Below, in pieces: positions 1-12,200 of a DNA stretch of 64,000 nucleotides. Position numbers and translations under genes: made by a program. The DNA lies in the NCBI GenBank assembly GCA_007922225.1, contig ML679962.1, forward strand, positions 35,447,563 to 35,511,562, written 5' to 3'. The notes below the pieces were generated by a model. The model was not told the origin of the DNA. It ran no database searches and was given only the letters and a program-made list of their open reading frames with translations. Position 1 is the stretch's first letter, and every line of letters starts with the position of its first letter. The stretch comes from Emydura subglobosa (Eukaryota; Chordata; Testudines; Chelidae).

Positions 1-78
1 TCCTTTTCTCTTTTATGCTTATTTTCTTCATTATATGACTTCATGTTGAATCCGTTTTGATTTGTTCCCATCATTCAG

Positions 79-204
79 CTCGTCGCTCCCAGATCAGTCC
101 TCTGGAAAGTAATGTAATCAGTCGCCTCCTCGCCCCCACACAGGCTTCCTTAGCTAGGAGTAAAAGTGCTTCTACGTTATCGGCTGATGGACAAGATCCC
201 TCAG
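79..204 (+). CDS. MAP7D3: MAP7D3 exon 1 of window
   Basis: An acceptor AG at 77-78 and donor GT at 205-206 bound 126 nt. The frame begins with two nucleotides of a split codon and reads [20 protein letters not shown] and on to [21 protein letters not shown]-x-VISRLL followed by ARSKS is a conserved MAP7-family block just after the N-terminal coiled coil. It ends in phase 1. Confidence 0.9.
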
Positions 205-3200
205 GTAACAGGAGTGCAGTAAAAGCCTGAAAATGATAGCAGTTGCTTTCAAAGCAAGAGCTGACATGACAATTGCTAACTGTTCCTTCAGCACAATTCA
301 GACATTTAGTTAACACATGACTGTATATACTTCATGCCTAACATTCACTTTGGTAAAATAAATGCAATCCATATTCTATGTTGCATGTTTATTTTGTGAT
401 TTCATAAAATAGTATTGGCTTTTAAACTACAATATCAATTCATTCATTCCGCAGAGAATTGTATACTAGTGTTTATTTTTGCACTGAGCTGTCTGAGATC
501 TGCATTTGAAAATAAGTGAATTTAGGTGACGGTTCAGTAGGAGGAACTGGAAAACTAGTAACATTTCAAAGGAGGCCTACGGGAGTAATGAGCTGGGGCA
601 CAAATTAACTTTCTGATCCGATGGCGAGCAAATTTTTCAGAGAAAAAGTTGCTGGAACAAGAAGACTAGGTTTACACATGACTTCAATTGAATCTAAGAA
701 AGTTCCAGTGAAAATACTATGTTCAATGTAAAGTCAATGTAACGTGTACCCAGCACCACGCTGGAGTTCATTCCCCTGTTCTTTTTTTACCTTTCAGCTC
801 GCAATCAAAATGTTTTGCTTTTTTTTCACTTTCAAATGCATTCTTCCATCTTTATTTTTTATATAACTTAAGCTAATTACTGTAATCAATCCTTGCCTTT
901 GCTGATTCATCATTCATGTTCATGTTTGTGCACAGCTGTTTGTGGGCCATTTTATTTTACCACAAAATATTTTACTTCACTTCGTATGAGGGAAATCTCA
1001 TCTTTTGCACTAATAGACAGGATGCTGCTCTGACTCAGCATTATTCAACTAAAAGTTTTGCTTTAATGATCAGTATATTTATGGTAATTTCAATAGTATT
1101 AACACTTAATTTCAGTAAAAATCTCCTCTATTCTAGCTCAAATTATTGGTCATAGAGTGCAATTCTTTTTACAAAAATGCTGTAGATATTAAAATAAAAT
1201 GTTTTATCCATAAGAGTACAGTGATTAGGAGCTAGCATCTGTCATTAGATTTTTGTATCCCTAGATATTCTAAAATCTTAGATATGCTAGTTTTCATCTA
1301 TTTGCAAATTTCTCAATTTACATTACTATATACACTTAATAGATGAGTTGTATATTGTATATGCACTACTGTGTTTAGTGAAGGATCCAATACAACAATC
1401 ATATTTTCTCCTATCTTATTATATGTGAAGAACCTGACAGTTTTGGAGGTGGTCAAGTAATTACAGTTGACTATTAACTCTTTATACTTCTGGTTTCTTC
1501 ACATACTTTAATCTTTTTTTTGTTTAATGTGGATAAAATGTGTGGTTTGGGGAAAAAGTATAAGTATGTAGTACTGTTAAATGGCAACTGAAATAATAAG
1601 GAAGTGCATAAAATAAGGTTAAAAATACTTACTATGGTAACTGCAGTTTGTCATACAACTATTTTATGAAAAATCATTCCATGTGAGTTGGAGGAAACAA
1701 ACATTTTATAGCTAAACGTGATGCACTGTGAACCATTTGTGAGGTATGCTGCTTCGCCCTGTGCAGGGGATTGGCTATCAGAGTTCTGTTATTCTAGAAG
1801 TAGTCATGACAAGATGCAACTTGACTAAATTAGAAACTGTACATTTGTGTATTGAAAGTTTAATGTAGACACTGGTTGGAAAAGCACTTTATTTTTTTTA
1901 TCTACACTTGACTGCTGCTTTCGGAATGGTTTCATTCTTGGTGCTGTGGCTTCTGAACTACTATTCATGTGGTGATGGTGTCTTGTGTCCATGACCTGTT
2001 GCAATGTGCACTTCCAGTGGTGTTTTCTCTGTATGGGTTCTAACACACACAATCTTTCTCTCTCTCTCTCTCTTTCCCACCCTCTCTCCTTTTTTCCTGT
2101 TCTGATGCTGTGCACTTGGTTCTCTGTTTTTGTCTTGTCAAATTCCTAACTTTATAGAATCTCACCTCTGTCCTCGTTCAGCTTCAGCCAGTTCCATCAG
2201 TTCTCCAGTCCAAACGCCTAAAGTGCCCATGCGCAGCCGTAGCATCGACAGATTGAAGTCCACTGTATCTTCATCTGACACCAGCTCTCCAGAATCCACA
2301 CAGGTCTGTTAAAAAGTTCCTTTCACAAACGGCTTGGTTTTTCTTTTTTTGGACCGGTCAGGATAGTTGTAACAGCTTGCAATCCCTAGTCAGCAGTGCT
2401 ATTTACTGCATCAGAACCATTAGTTAAATCTCTTTATTTTGCATTATAGATAAACAGTGTTGGATAATGTCACAAAATACTATTGTAATGAGAATAACAA
2501 GTTGATGTTCTTTTAAAAGTTAATTAGTTTTAATAATCCTTGGTTACTAATTACGCAAGTTAGCAAAAAATAATTCCAAATGGAAGAATAGATATACTAA
2601 AGGGTCACTATTTTGCTTTAAAAAAGAGACCTTTATTTTAGAGTGTCTCCAAACCAAAATTTCAAACGCACCAGAATTTCAGGGTGTATAAAGCCAAACC
2701 TAAATCAGTCTGGATCTAGATTGTGCATTTATAATCTATTTACCCAAATCCCCAGATTCAAACATCCTGAGACTTTGGAGTGTTTGAAATCTGGATTTTA
2801 ATTTTGTGGATTGAGCTCCTCTGTATTTTCAGAGGATACCGTTGATCATAAATCCTAACACCTTATGAATGTAACATTCTAGATCCATGTTCAGGAAGAT
2901 AAAGAAAACTGCAAGGGTATCTTAATGTGACTAGTGAATATTATAGCAGCACTTCTGCATTTCTCTGGTGTCTTCAACATATTTTAGAAGGTGTACATTA
3001 CCACTGTTTCTATGTATCTAACCAGAAATCAGAAACAGAAAAGCAGTCCCCAAGTCCTGCTGGGAGGCGCCCTCCATCGCCGTCTGTTTCAGCTCGTAGA
3101 AGATCTCCATCTCCTGCTAATTTGGCAAAACGTCCTTCATCTCCCTCTACAGCTAGGTATGTGTCCAATTTAAATCTGTGTTCATCCTAAACCACTTTCA

Positions 3201-6200
3201 GAACAAAATGAGCACTACTTCTCCTGTTTGACAGGTTTGGTGTCCTGATAGTGTCCAGTATGAATGCAGAAGGTGCATATTGTTATGTGTATAAAATAAA
3301 TCAGTTACATACTTCAGGCTTTCAGTGAAGCCCTGACAGGTGTTCCTTTCTCTGCAGACACAATCAAAAGGCCCGTCCACCTTCTCCTAGTGTATTGAAA
3401 CAAAGGCCATCATCCCCCACTACGGTCTCTAAACCAGCACCGATTCAACGACCATCTCTCACACCAAGTGTTATAAATATTACCAAAAAGAAACCTGAGA
3501 TGGAGTGCAAACCAAAGGACAAGTGCGAAGAAGGAGCAGGACAAGAGCATGTCACTTCTCAAACCTCTGAGAGGGAAACTGTAGCAACTGCCGTGAAGAC
3601 CAAAGAAGGTAGGAGCCTTTAAGTGATCCACGTGCCTATTCCATATATCTTTATAGTGGGCCACTACAGTTGGAAGTTTAATGATGGTAATTACCTATAG
3701 ATAGTGTAGAGAGAAAGAACTCTAAGTATGCAAAAATTTTAAAGCAATCTAGAAGAATGATTCTGATGGGACACGCATTGTGTTCCTAACTGTGGAAGTC
3801 ACTAAAGACAACTTGCCAATTCCTGAAAATTCCTAGCCAAGTTCCATCTCCTTCCTAAATTTCCCCTGCATCTTCAATTTGATACGGTATTCTTCAAGGT
3901 GAGGAAGGGATATCTCTGTGGTTGAATAAGAGCCCTTGGAGTCAGAAAATCTGGTTCTGTTTCTGAAATTCTTGTGATCTTGGTTTATACCTTTCTATCT
4001 TGAACTTCCCTGTACCTTGACTTCTTTACATGTGTAAAATGGAGATTCATAAATATTTGTAAAACACTTAGAACTTCTTGGATGGAAGGCACTATAGAGG
4101 TGAAAAGTCTTAATATTCCGTTCCTATAGCTTCATTGCATACAGGTAGGTGGTGCATTCCACCCACGTACAGGCAGCATTTCAGTGATGGGTGAAACGAT
4201 CACTTTGTACTGTGGTTTGTAAATAATTTGTAGGGGACCTTGGGATGCTGCCAGTTAAAAGATGATGTTTGCAAATTGTTAATTATACAGTAGCTTTATA
4301 AGTTGCTGGGTCATATAGTGTATATAGTGTTCAGTTTGATTGATTAGAGAGCTTGACTTTTAGTCTTGCTTACCACGTAACTTCTAAACTAAATCCTATT
4401 CCACTTAGTACATTAGAAATACTGGGTTTAATTCTCAAGTCCAAGACACATGTGAAGTGATTAAAATAGCAGAAAATACATACAAATTGAGGCGTACACC
4501 TTTAAAGTCTTGTTCTATAAACTAATACTATGAAATTGAGCTGGCTTGCACTTTAAAAATTGCATGTATGTGCCTTAGCATGTGCCTAAGCAGGAAAAAT
4601 CAACTGCTCATTCATTGTAACATACATGAGACCTACTTTCCAAATGGTTAGAGGCCTGCCTAAATTTTGATTCCAATGTATGTGCAATCTCCACATCATC
4701 AGGAGACAATGGGCAACACTGCCACCCAGAGGAGAATGAAGACCTACTTCTCCCAGGTTGGAAATAAATCTTCTGCCCATTCTTTGCGCTAGATGAGCAC
4801 ATCCTTTTCCCCTCCAACCAGGAATAACACCCTCTACAATCTCCAGAAAAGAATCTGGGGAACACTTCTAATGAGGTATCACATGCACTTCTCTGTGGAG
4901 AAGGACATAGGGAAAACTTAACAGAAAAAGGAGGAACCTAAGGAATTTGAACAGGCAACTGGTGGCGATATGGAGTGCTGTAGGTAAGTGGGATTGTGTA
5001 CCTGATGCATGTCACTGCATATAAAGATACTTAGGTGTATTCCTGAATATGTGTAAGCTTGAGGGAATGCCTGAAAATTTCCCTGCGTTAACACTTCAAA
5101 ATGGATGTGAAATATGGCCAGAAATAGTTTGGGATCCCATATGTTGTACTGTGCTTTGAATACATACGTTCTTGTGGAAGGATAGCTAGATGTCATAGTG
5201 TAACTGTCAATGTCTTATGGAGGTATACATCAATCTTACAATCAGGATCAAGGGACACTGTTTTAACAAATGTGTATCTTAGACCTATCTAGAGCATGAG
5301 TAATAGATCAGTAATCCACATCATTGATATTTGATCACTGCTGTCTGTCCTAGTCACAGGTATCTACCAATTACTCTTTGGCTTCAGTCATGCAGGTTTT
5401 CCTTTACAGACTCATCCTTGTCCTTCACAAACCCACCTGCTACATCCTCACCTACCTCTGGGCCTCTTATCTTCTGCAGCTTTACCTCCTCATTGCCAGG
5501 ACTTTGATCTGCCTCCTCTGCTGCCTCTCGTAAACTGTGTTTGGAACTCAGTCCTGTATCTTGTGCTGCCACTTCTGCTCATTCCTTGGGTGCCTCTTTT
5601 GTCTCTTCCCCATGCTAACTTCTGGAACTGTATTTACCCTGCTCATCTCCTTCCATCTTGCTGTGCTGCTAACCAGATTATCCCTTTCTTTGCAGTCATT
5701 GTCAATAGAAGGCTGGGAATAGTTCTCTACTTAACTCTTTGTGAAGCTTAAAAAGCAAGGAGATAATATGGAGATTAATCAATAGAGGTATTGGTTTATC
5801 TTTTCCTTGTGGGTATTGAGTGTCCACTCCCGAACAGATATTCCCCTACATGCCCCATCTGTGAACGTGGACGCAGATCCCTCTGTTCTGGAAAAGTTGC
5901 TTCACATTTTCTAAGCCATGTGCTATGGAATTGACATCATAGGCAGGAACTGAAGGTGGTGAGTGGCCATCTGACCAGACTACCTCATTGCTTTGGCATA
6001 GTACCATACCCCAGCCAGCTCCTGAGGCTTCAGCCCAAAGACACTGGTTTTTACCACTGAGTCATCTCCTGGGTACCTCAGTTTCTATCAAGTCTTGGGC
6101 TCAACCTTAATTTCAAGGTGGCTTTAAGTGTACTTGGTGTCATGGTTACTGAGCTAGGTGTACCGTTGTCTCTTCTTGGAGTCTCACTGAGTTGACCTCC

Positions 6201-9200
6201 CACAGTATCAGACCTTGGGCCTTTATCTCTGTTGGGGTAGAGTTCTGCAGTTCTCACTTTTAGATTGGGACCTGGGTTACAGCACTGTAGGTACCAATTG
6301 TAACTACTTCAGCAGGTCCAGTTGAGGTTTAGACCCTGGTAATGACTTCTCTTCAGCTGCTGAGAGTAGCAGTTAATTCACAGGAATCACACAGGCTTCT
6401 CAAACAGTATTGTTTAACGTAACAGTATGACAGAGCATTCAGAGACATGGAATAAAAATAACACAAAAGGAGACTTAGCCTTTTAGCTGCTCCTGGCCTC
6501 GACGGTTAGGTCCTGAGACTGCCTACCTTCAACTCCTCTCTCTCTCTCTCTCTCCCCCTCCCAGTGTGTGTCAGCCCTGTGGCCTGCTGATCACTCCCCC
6601 TCCCTTTCTGCCAGTGGAAACTTTTAAACTTTTGATCATTATGATAGCTGCCTTGGCAAAAGAAGTCTTGTTAACGTTGCTGGCACCTGGAAGTGACATC
6701 TCCCAGTAAAAGCCCCCTTTGATCAACTTTGCTTGTCTTAGTTCTCAGTCCTTGCTTTGTTTCCTGCTTAGGCCAACCCTTAGCTCCAGTTAGGTTTAAG
6801 CTTTGGCGTTCAAGTAGACAGTCATCCAAAATTGAACAGGAAAGCATATAATAGTCATAACAGTAGTGCAGATATCTCCCACTTTATCACACTTGGATTT
6901 TCATTTACTTTTTTCCTGTGGTGGATTTGATTGCCTGTCAAGACTCCTTGTCTTGTTTCCTTTCATGTCTGCATTTATAAGTAGTTAGAGAATGCTTTTA
7001 TGCCATAAAGCAATCTTATTTTTCAGTGAGTTGGAGCAGTCGTTATTTGTGGGAGCAGTCTTATACAGCTTCTCTTCATGAGTTAAAAGGCTTGTTTCAG
7101 CTTAAAAAAAAAAAAAAAGAAATGCTCATTCATGTGAATTGTCATCTCGTGCGTTACGATGGGTAATAAACTTGAATCCTATAATTATATGTCTGGGTTG
7201 TTAAGGAGTCGAAGTGCATAAAGATAAAAGATGAATAGCCACACTGAGGTAAGGGTGATAATGTTCTGTCCAATGCTACACTCATACTGTTTCAACAAAG
7301 GTACACGTTACCGTAGCGGCTAGGTGAAAAACCACACTCCAGTGAGGAGATGGCAGGCTCCTCCTTAGATAGCAGTAATGGAAACATTCTTCAGTCCATC
7401 ATACAGGAAACGCTAGCTTCAGGAGCCCTAGGGAGAAGGGTAAACTACCAAAAACTCTTCTCAAAGGGACAGTTCCATAGGCCTACTTATCACACTCCTG
7501 CCACCCACTCTTCACTATCAGTACTATTTGACTTGTGTGAGTTAATCCTCTGAGAAGGAGTTGGTTGAAGGGATCCTACACACATAATGGGGCGGGAAGT
7601 GTCATAGTTTCTTCTTCCTTTCAAGGAAGGCTTCTCGCAATCCACAAGCTGACAGTGAGTGACGCCAGACACCACTAACTGAACAGCAGTCCTGTCAGGT
7701 TGCTTTTAAATCATGAGCAGCTTTTTTAAAAAGTACAATGAAGGAATGAGACAATCCTGAGAAATGAAAGCTCATCAGGAATGTCACAAGGAAAACTGAA
7801 CAGCACACAAAGCTACAGTGGGAGAGCATTGCTAATGCATGTGCTCATATTGGAGGGTCTGTTGTGTAAAGACTAAATCTGTCTGAAATTTTGGCTTGGG
7901 GTAGATGAAATATGTGATGGAGGAGCATAAAAAGCACATCATCTTCTTTCCCCGCCAATGCAAAGACAGAGGAGGATTATACAGGCCCTCTGAAGGACCA
8001 TTTTCCTGAGTTGGAAGATAACCTCTTTTGCTCTACAGACACAGGAAGCTCCAAATAGTGCAGAGGAGGAATTGAGCAAGACAAAGATCACGGAAGATTT
8101 AAATTGATACCCCAAAACTGACCAATACAATTCAGGTACTTAGATGTCTGTGTACTTAACTTGTGCAGGCTTTGGGTCATCCAAAACTTGTATGCTCAAA
8201 ACTGCACGCCCAGAAATTTGTGCTTCTAATCTTGAGTGCCCAGAGTTAGTCTCTGTTGAAATCCTTATGGAAAAATATGATCCGCCTTCAAGAGGGAAAA
8301 TATACATCTTACACAAACTGCCTACCAACCTGGGGGCTGCCTATTTTCTTCCTGTTTCTTCCCCCATCCTGATCAGTTCTAATAATCTGCTATTCCGAAC
8401 ATCACTGTTTGGTTTTCTTTCTTTTTTGACGTTGCATGCTCAGACAATGTTAATGTGGTGGTTCGTAATTTATAATCCGAAAATTATATTGTCTTTCACT
8501 CTTCAGTTTGTGGATAATGACTTCACATTCATAGTCCATACCCAACTCTTGGAAAATCTTTCCCACTGTACTGTCTTAATCTTATAAGTAGTGTCAGAAT
8601 TTCATATAAATGGGCACATTACATTCAAGTAATGTCTTTTGTTAGGCTAGAAGCAAAACAGTTTGTCAGTGCATTGATTTTTGCTGTTGCTTGAAAAAAA
8701 TCTAATTTTTTTACGTTTGAAGAATTTTCCGAATATTTATCATTTTAACGTGAAGCTGTATCTGTGTTACACCTGCAGTTATCTGCCCAGCTGGAAGGAT
8801 GTTTTTAAAAAAAAATTAAGGGAAGATCTTCAGCTAGTATAAATTGGCATAGTCCTGTTGCCATCAGTGAAAATGTGCTGATTTACAACAACTGCAAATC
8901 AGGCTCTATATGTTCCAAAGATCAGACAGCAGTTAGATTAAACTCCAAGAAGATGGGGATGCTTCCTAAAAACACAGGGTTTGTTTAAAGTATAAATTAG
9001 ACAAGTAGCTTCTCAGAATGTTTTTTATGAACCTGTTTCTTGCACTCAGACACAAGGGCAATGGGTGTGATTTATGTGTATATAAAAAAGCTTTGGCTGT
9101 GCCCTAAGGTCCTGTAATATAATATATCTTTGTATGTTGTGTAAAAAAGGGCAGTTGGAGCTGTTTTGCTTTCCCTGTAAAATGAGAAAGTGACACATTA

Positions 9201-12200
9201 CTACAATGTGTGGACATGATTTAGGAGCTTAGTATGTTGTCCTATAGTTGAATTTTACTGATAAAACAAAGGCAAAGGCATAGTTGTTAATATCATAAAA
9301 ATAACAAGTGTGGAAAATGGATTTTTAAAATTTATTTTTGCTCTTTTCTTCCAGAGTATGCTTGTTCTGTTTATTATAAGGAAGACTAATAAGCTCTATT
9401 GCGTGTACAGTAATATTTCTCCAGCATTTTTCAGAGCTAATAAAATAGTCTTTAAAGGTTACACAATTATTTTCGTTTTTGAAAATGCTATTTTCATTGT
9501 TATAATTATTACAGTATTATGTAGCAGAGATGCATGTAGTATTTGGGAATGCTGCTTATGAGGTGTGGCTCGTTTAAGAAACCAGGAAGTGGAGCCAGGA
9601 GGAGGAAGAGAAGGGGCTGCAGTAGGAGTCGTGAGGAATAGATACCTAGAGGAGGTGCCAGTAAGACCACTGGAATTAAGTTTGTTCTTGTTTGCATTTA
9701 AACCTGAGTGATCTTCAAATTATTGGAATACCACAATGCACTTTCAGTAATTATATTATCTGAAAACAGCCAAAGCTGTATTGTTGGAATGAGTTGTTAT
9801 AGTATGTCTGCAGTGTAAATAAGGTACTGTGCTCCTATTGTTGCTTTCTTTCAACTGTTTAGGACATTCTGCCTGTCTCTGTAGGTTTTGAATACGGAGT
9901 GCAATGAGTGACTGATTAAGTACTTATGTTAATGATGATAGGGCAGTTGGACAAAAGTATTACTCGCCTCTCATATTACAGTGGTGAAGGCATGTTTTGA
10001 AGTGGATGATACTATATAACAGCACCTTCTTTCAAATTGCAGAATCTAGTAGCAAAACTATTCCGGGAACCACAACTGCCGAAGAAGCCGCTAAAATCTT
10101 AGCAGAGAAACGACGTCTTGCCCGAGAGCAAAGAGAACGTGAAGAACAGGAAAGAATTCAGAGAGAAGAGGAGAAAAGGTGACTTGTAAATACTGGAAAA
10201 CAATGTTTTCTGTGGTGCAAACCTGATTGGCACGTAAACCTGGTTGGCATGTATTTCAGCTACACATGCAAGAATCCGCAGAGAGGCAGGTACAAGTGGC
10301 AATGTATAATGGCAAAGTTTGCCGGAAATATCTATCCGTGTGAACGTTAGAAATCTGTGTGAAATGGGGTGTCACTTTCTAGGTGGACTGCTTCCCTTTC
10401 TTTCAAGTCTACAGTGATTCCTACTACTTAAAATATGCTTCTTACTTCCGTTAAATTTAATTTCCTTTATAGGATATTAAAATCCTCTTCAAACTATTTC
10501 TCTTAAACTCTTCTTTGACAGACTGGGGAGACATGTTGGCTTCTAAGTTCCTAGTTGAAATTCATCCCTGGTTGTTGACTGAAATGCCATAGGACGGATG
10601 GCAGGTAGCCTACATGCAATCCATTTCTCTTATTAGTCGAGTTCTCATAGACTTTAAGGTCAGAAGGGACTATTATAATCATCTAGTCTGACTTCCTGCA
10701 CATCACAGACCACAGAACCTCACCCTAACCGCTCCTGTAATAGGACCCCTAACCTATGACTCAGTTACTGAAGTCCTCAAATAATGCTTTAAAGACTTCA
10801 AGGTACGGAGAATCCACCAGCAAGTGACCCATATCCCATGCAGCAGAGAGAGGCAAAAAACCTCCAGGATCTCTGCTAATGTGCCCTGGAGGGAAAACTC
10901 CTTCCCATTTCCAAATATGGCAGTCAGCTAAACCCTGAGCATGTGGGCAAGAGTCACCAGCCAGGCACCCGGAAATAATTATCTGTAGTAATTCAGAACC
11001 CGTCCCATCTAACATCCCATTACAGGCCACTGGGCATATTTACTGCTGGTTGTCTAAGATGAATTAATTTCCAAATTAGGCTGTCCCATCATACCATCCC
11101 CACCATAAATTTATCAAACTCAGTCTTGAAGCCAGCTCTTTTTGCCCCCACTGCTCTCCTTGGAAGGCTGTTTCAGAACCTCACTCCTCTGATGGTTAGA
11201 ACCCTTGATCTAATTTCAAGTCTAACCTTCCTGATGACCAGTTTATATCCATTAGTTCTTGTGTCCACATTGGTGCTGAACTTAAATAAGTCCTATCCAT
11301 CCCTGGTATTTATCCCTTTCAGTGGACAAATGTCCATATCACCAGGACAATTGGCACTCTTCTTGAGAGTATCATAGAAATGTAGGACTGGAAGGGACCT
11401 CGATAGGTCAAGTAGACCAGCCCTCTGTACTGAGGCAGGACTCAGTAGTGTCCAAAGACTTAACTGTCCATGAAGGATGAATTACCTTTCTGTACACAGA
11501 TCCTTTCTGTTCCTTTCCTCCGGTGGGATGGCGGTGTTTGTAAACTTGCACTGTTTGCTGCTTTTTGTTGTATCTGTTCTCTGGCTAGGTACAGTGGATG
11601 CTGCTTAATAACTATCCTGATATTAACAACTTTCAGTTAATAGCAACATTTTGCCAGGAGCCAGTCGTGTCTCGTTGACTTTAATGTTAATGGGGTTTGA
11701 ATGTTAGCAACAGTATGTCACTTACTGAGAACTTTTTCTGGAAGAAAGGTCCTGGCTGCGGGCAAGGAAACACTGGGACAGGCCTTCCCTGCCTCAGCCC
11801 TGTAAACCTGCCTGCAGCTGGAGTTCAGCCCATCCCAGTCCTTCCTTCCCTGCCTGCAGTTCCACAAACCTGCCTTCTGCTTATTGGCAACTGCCAGCAA
11901 ATGGCAACTTTTTGCTGACCACATAGGGCGTGCCAGTAAGAGGAATCTCCAATCGCTGACTTTGGTCTTCAGAACGGTGAGTTTGGGTATATGTACACTG
12001 CCTCCCCGCCCAGGGAGACAGACATGCCCCAGCTCCACTTGAGCTAGTGCGGTAAAAATAGCCGTGTGGATGTTGTGGCACTGCTAGCTACCCAAGTACA
12101 AGCCCACATGATCCCCTGGGTCCAAGTTCACGTGGCTAGCCCTGTGGCAACATCTACACTGCAATGTATGGCATGCTCCCAGCTGTAGTGTAGACATACT

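Larger units (their letters stand above)
3609..10042 (+). other. MAP7D3 intron between exons 4 and 5
   Basis: This 6.4 kb intron has no exon I can support. It holds a MIR-like SINE near 3,940-4,105, a (TC)n run at 6,536-6,554 and an A-rich run near 7,103-7,118. The rest is A+T-rich unique or unassigned sequence. Open frames seen here, such as 8,144-8,587, have no recognisable domain. Confidence 0.7.

Noticed and set aside
1825..2115. - strand frame rich in Glu-Arg
   Set aside because: The ER repeats come from a (TC)n microsatellite read on the other strand.
8144..8587. 147-codon + strand frame in a MAP7D3 intron
   Set aside because: No recognisable motif and no acceptor/donor pair giving a compatible phase between the flanking exons was needed or seen.
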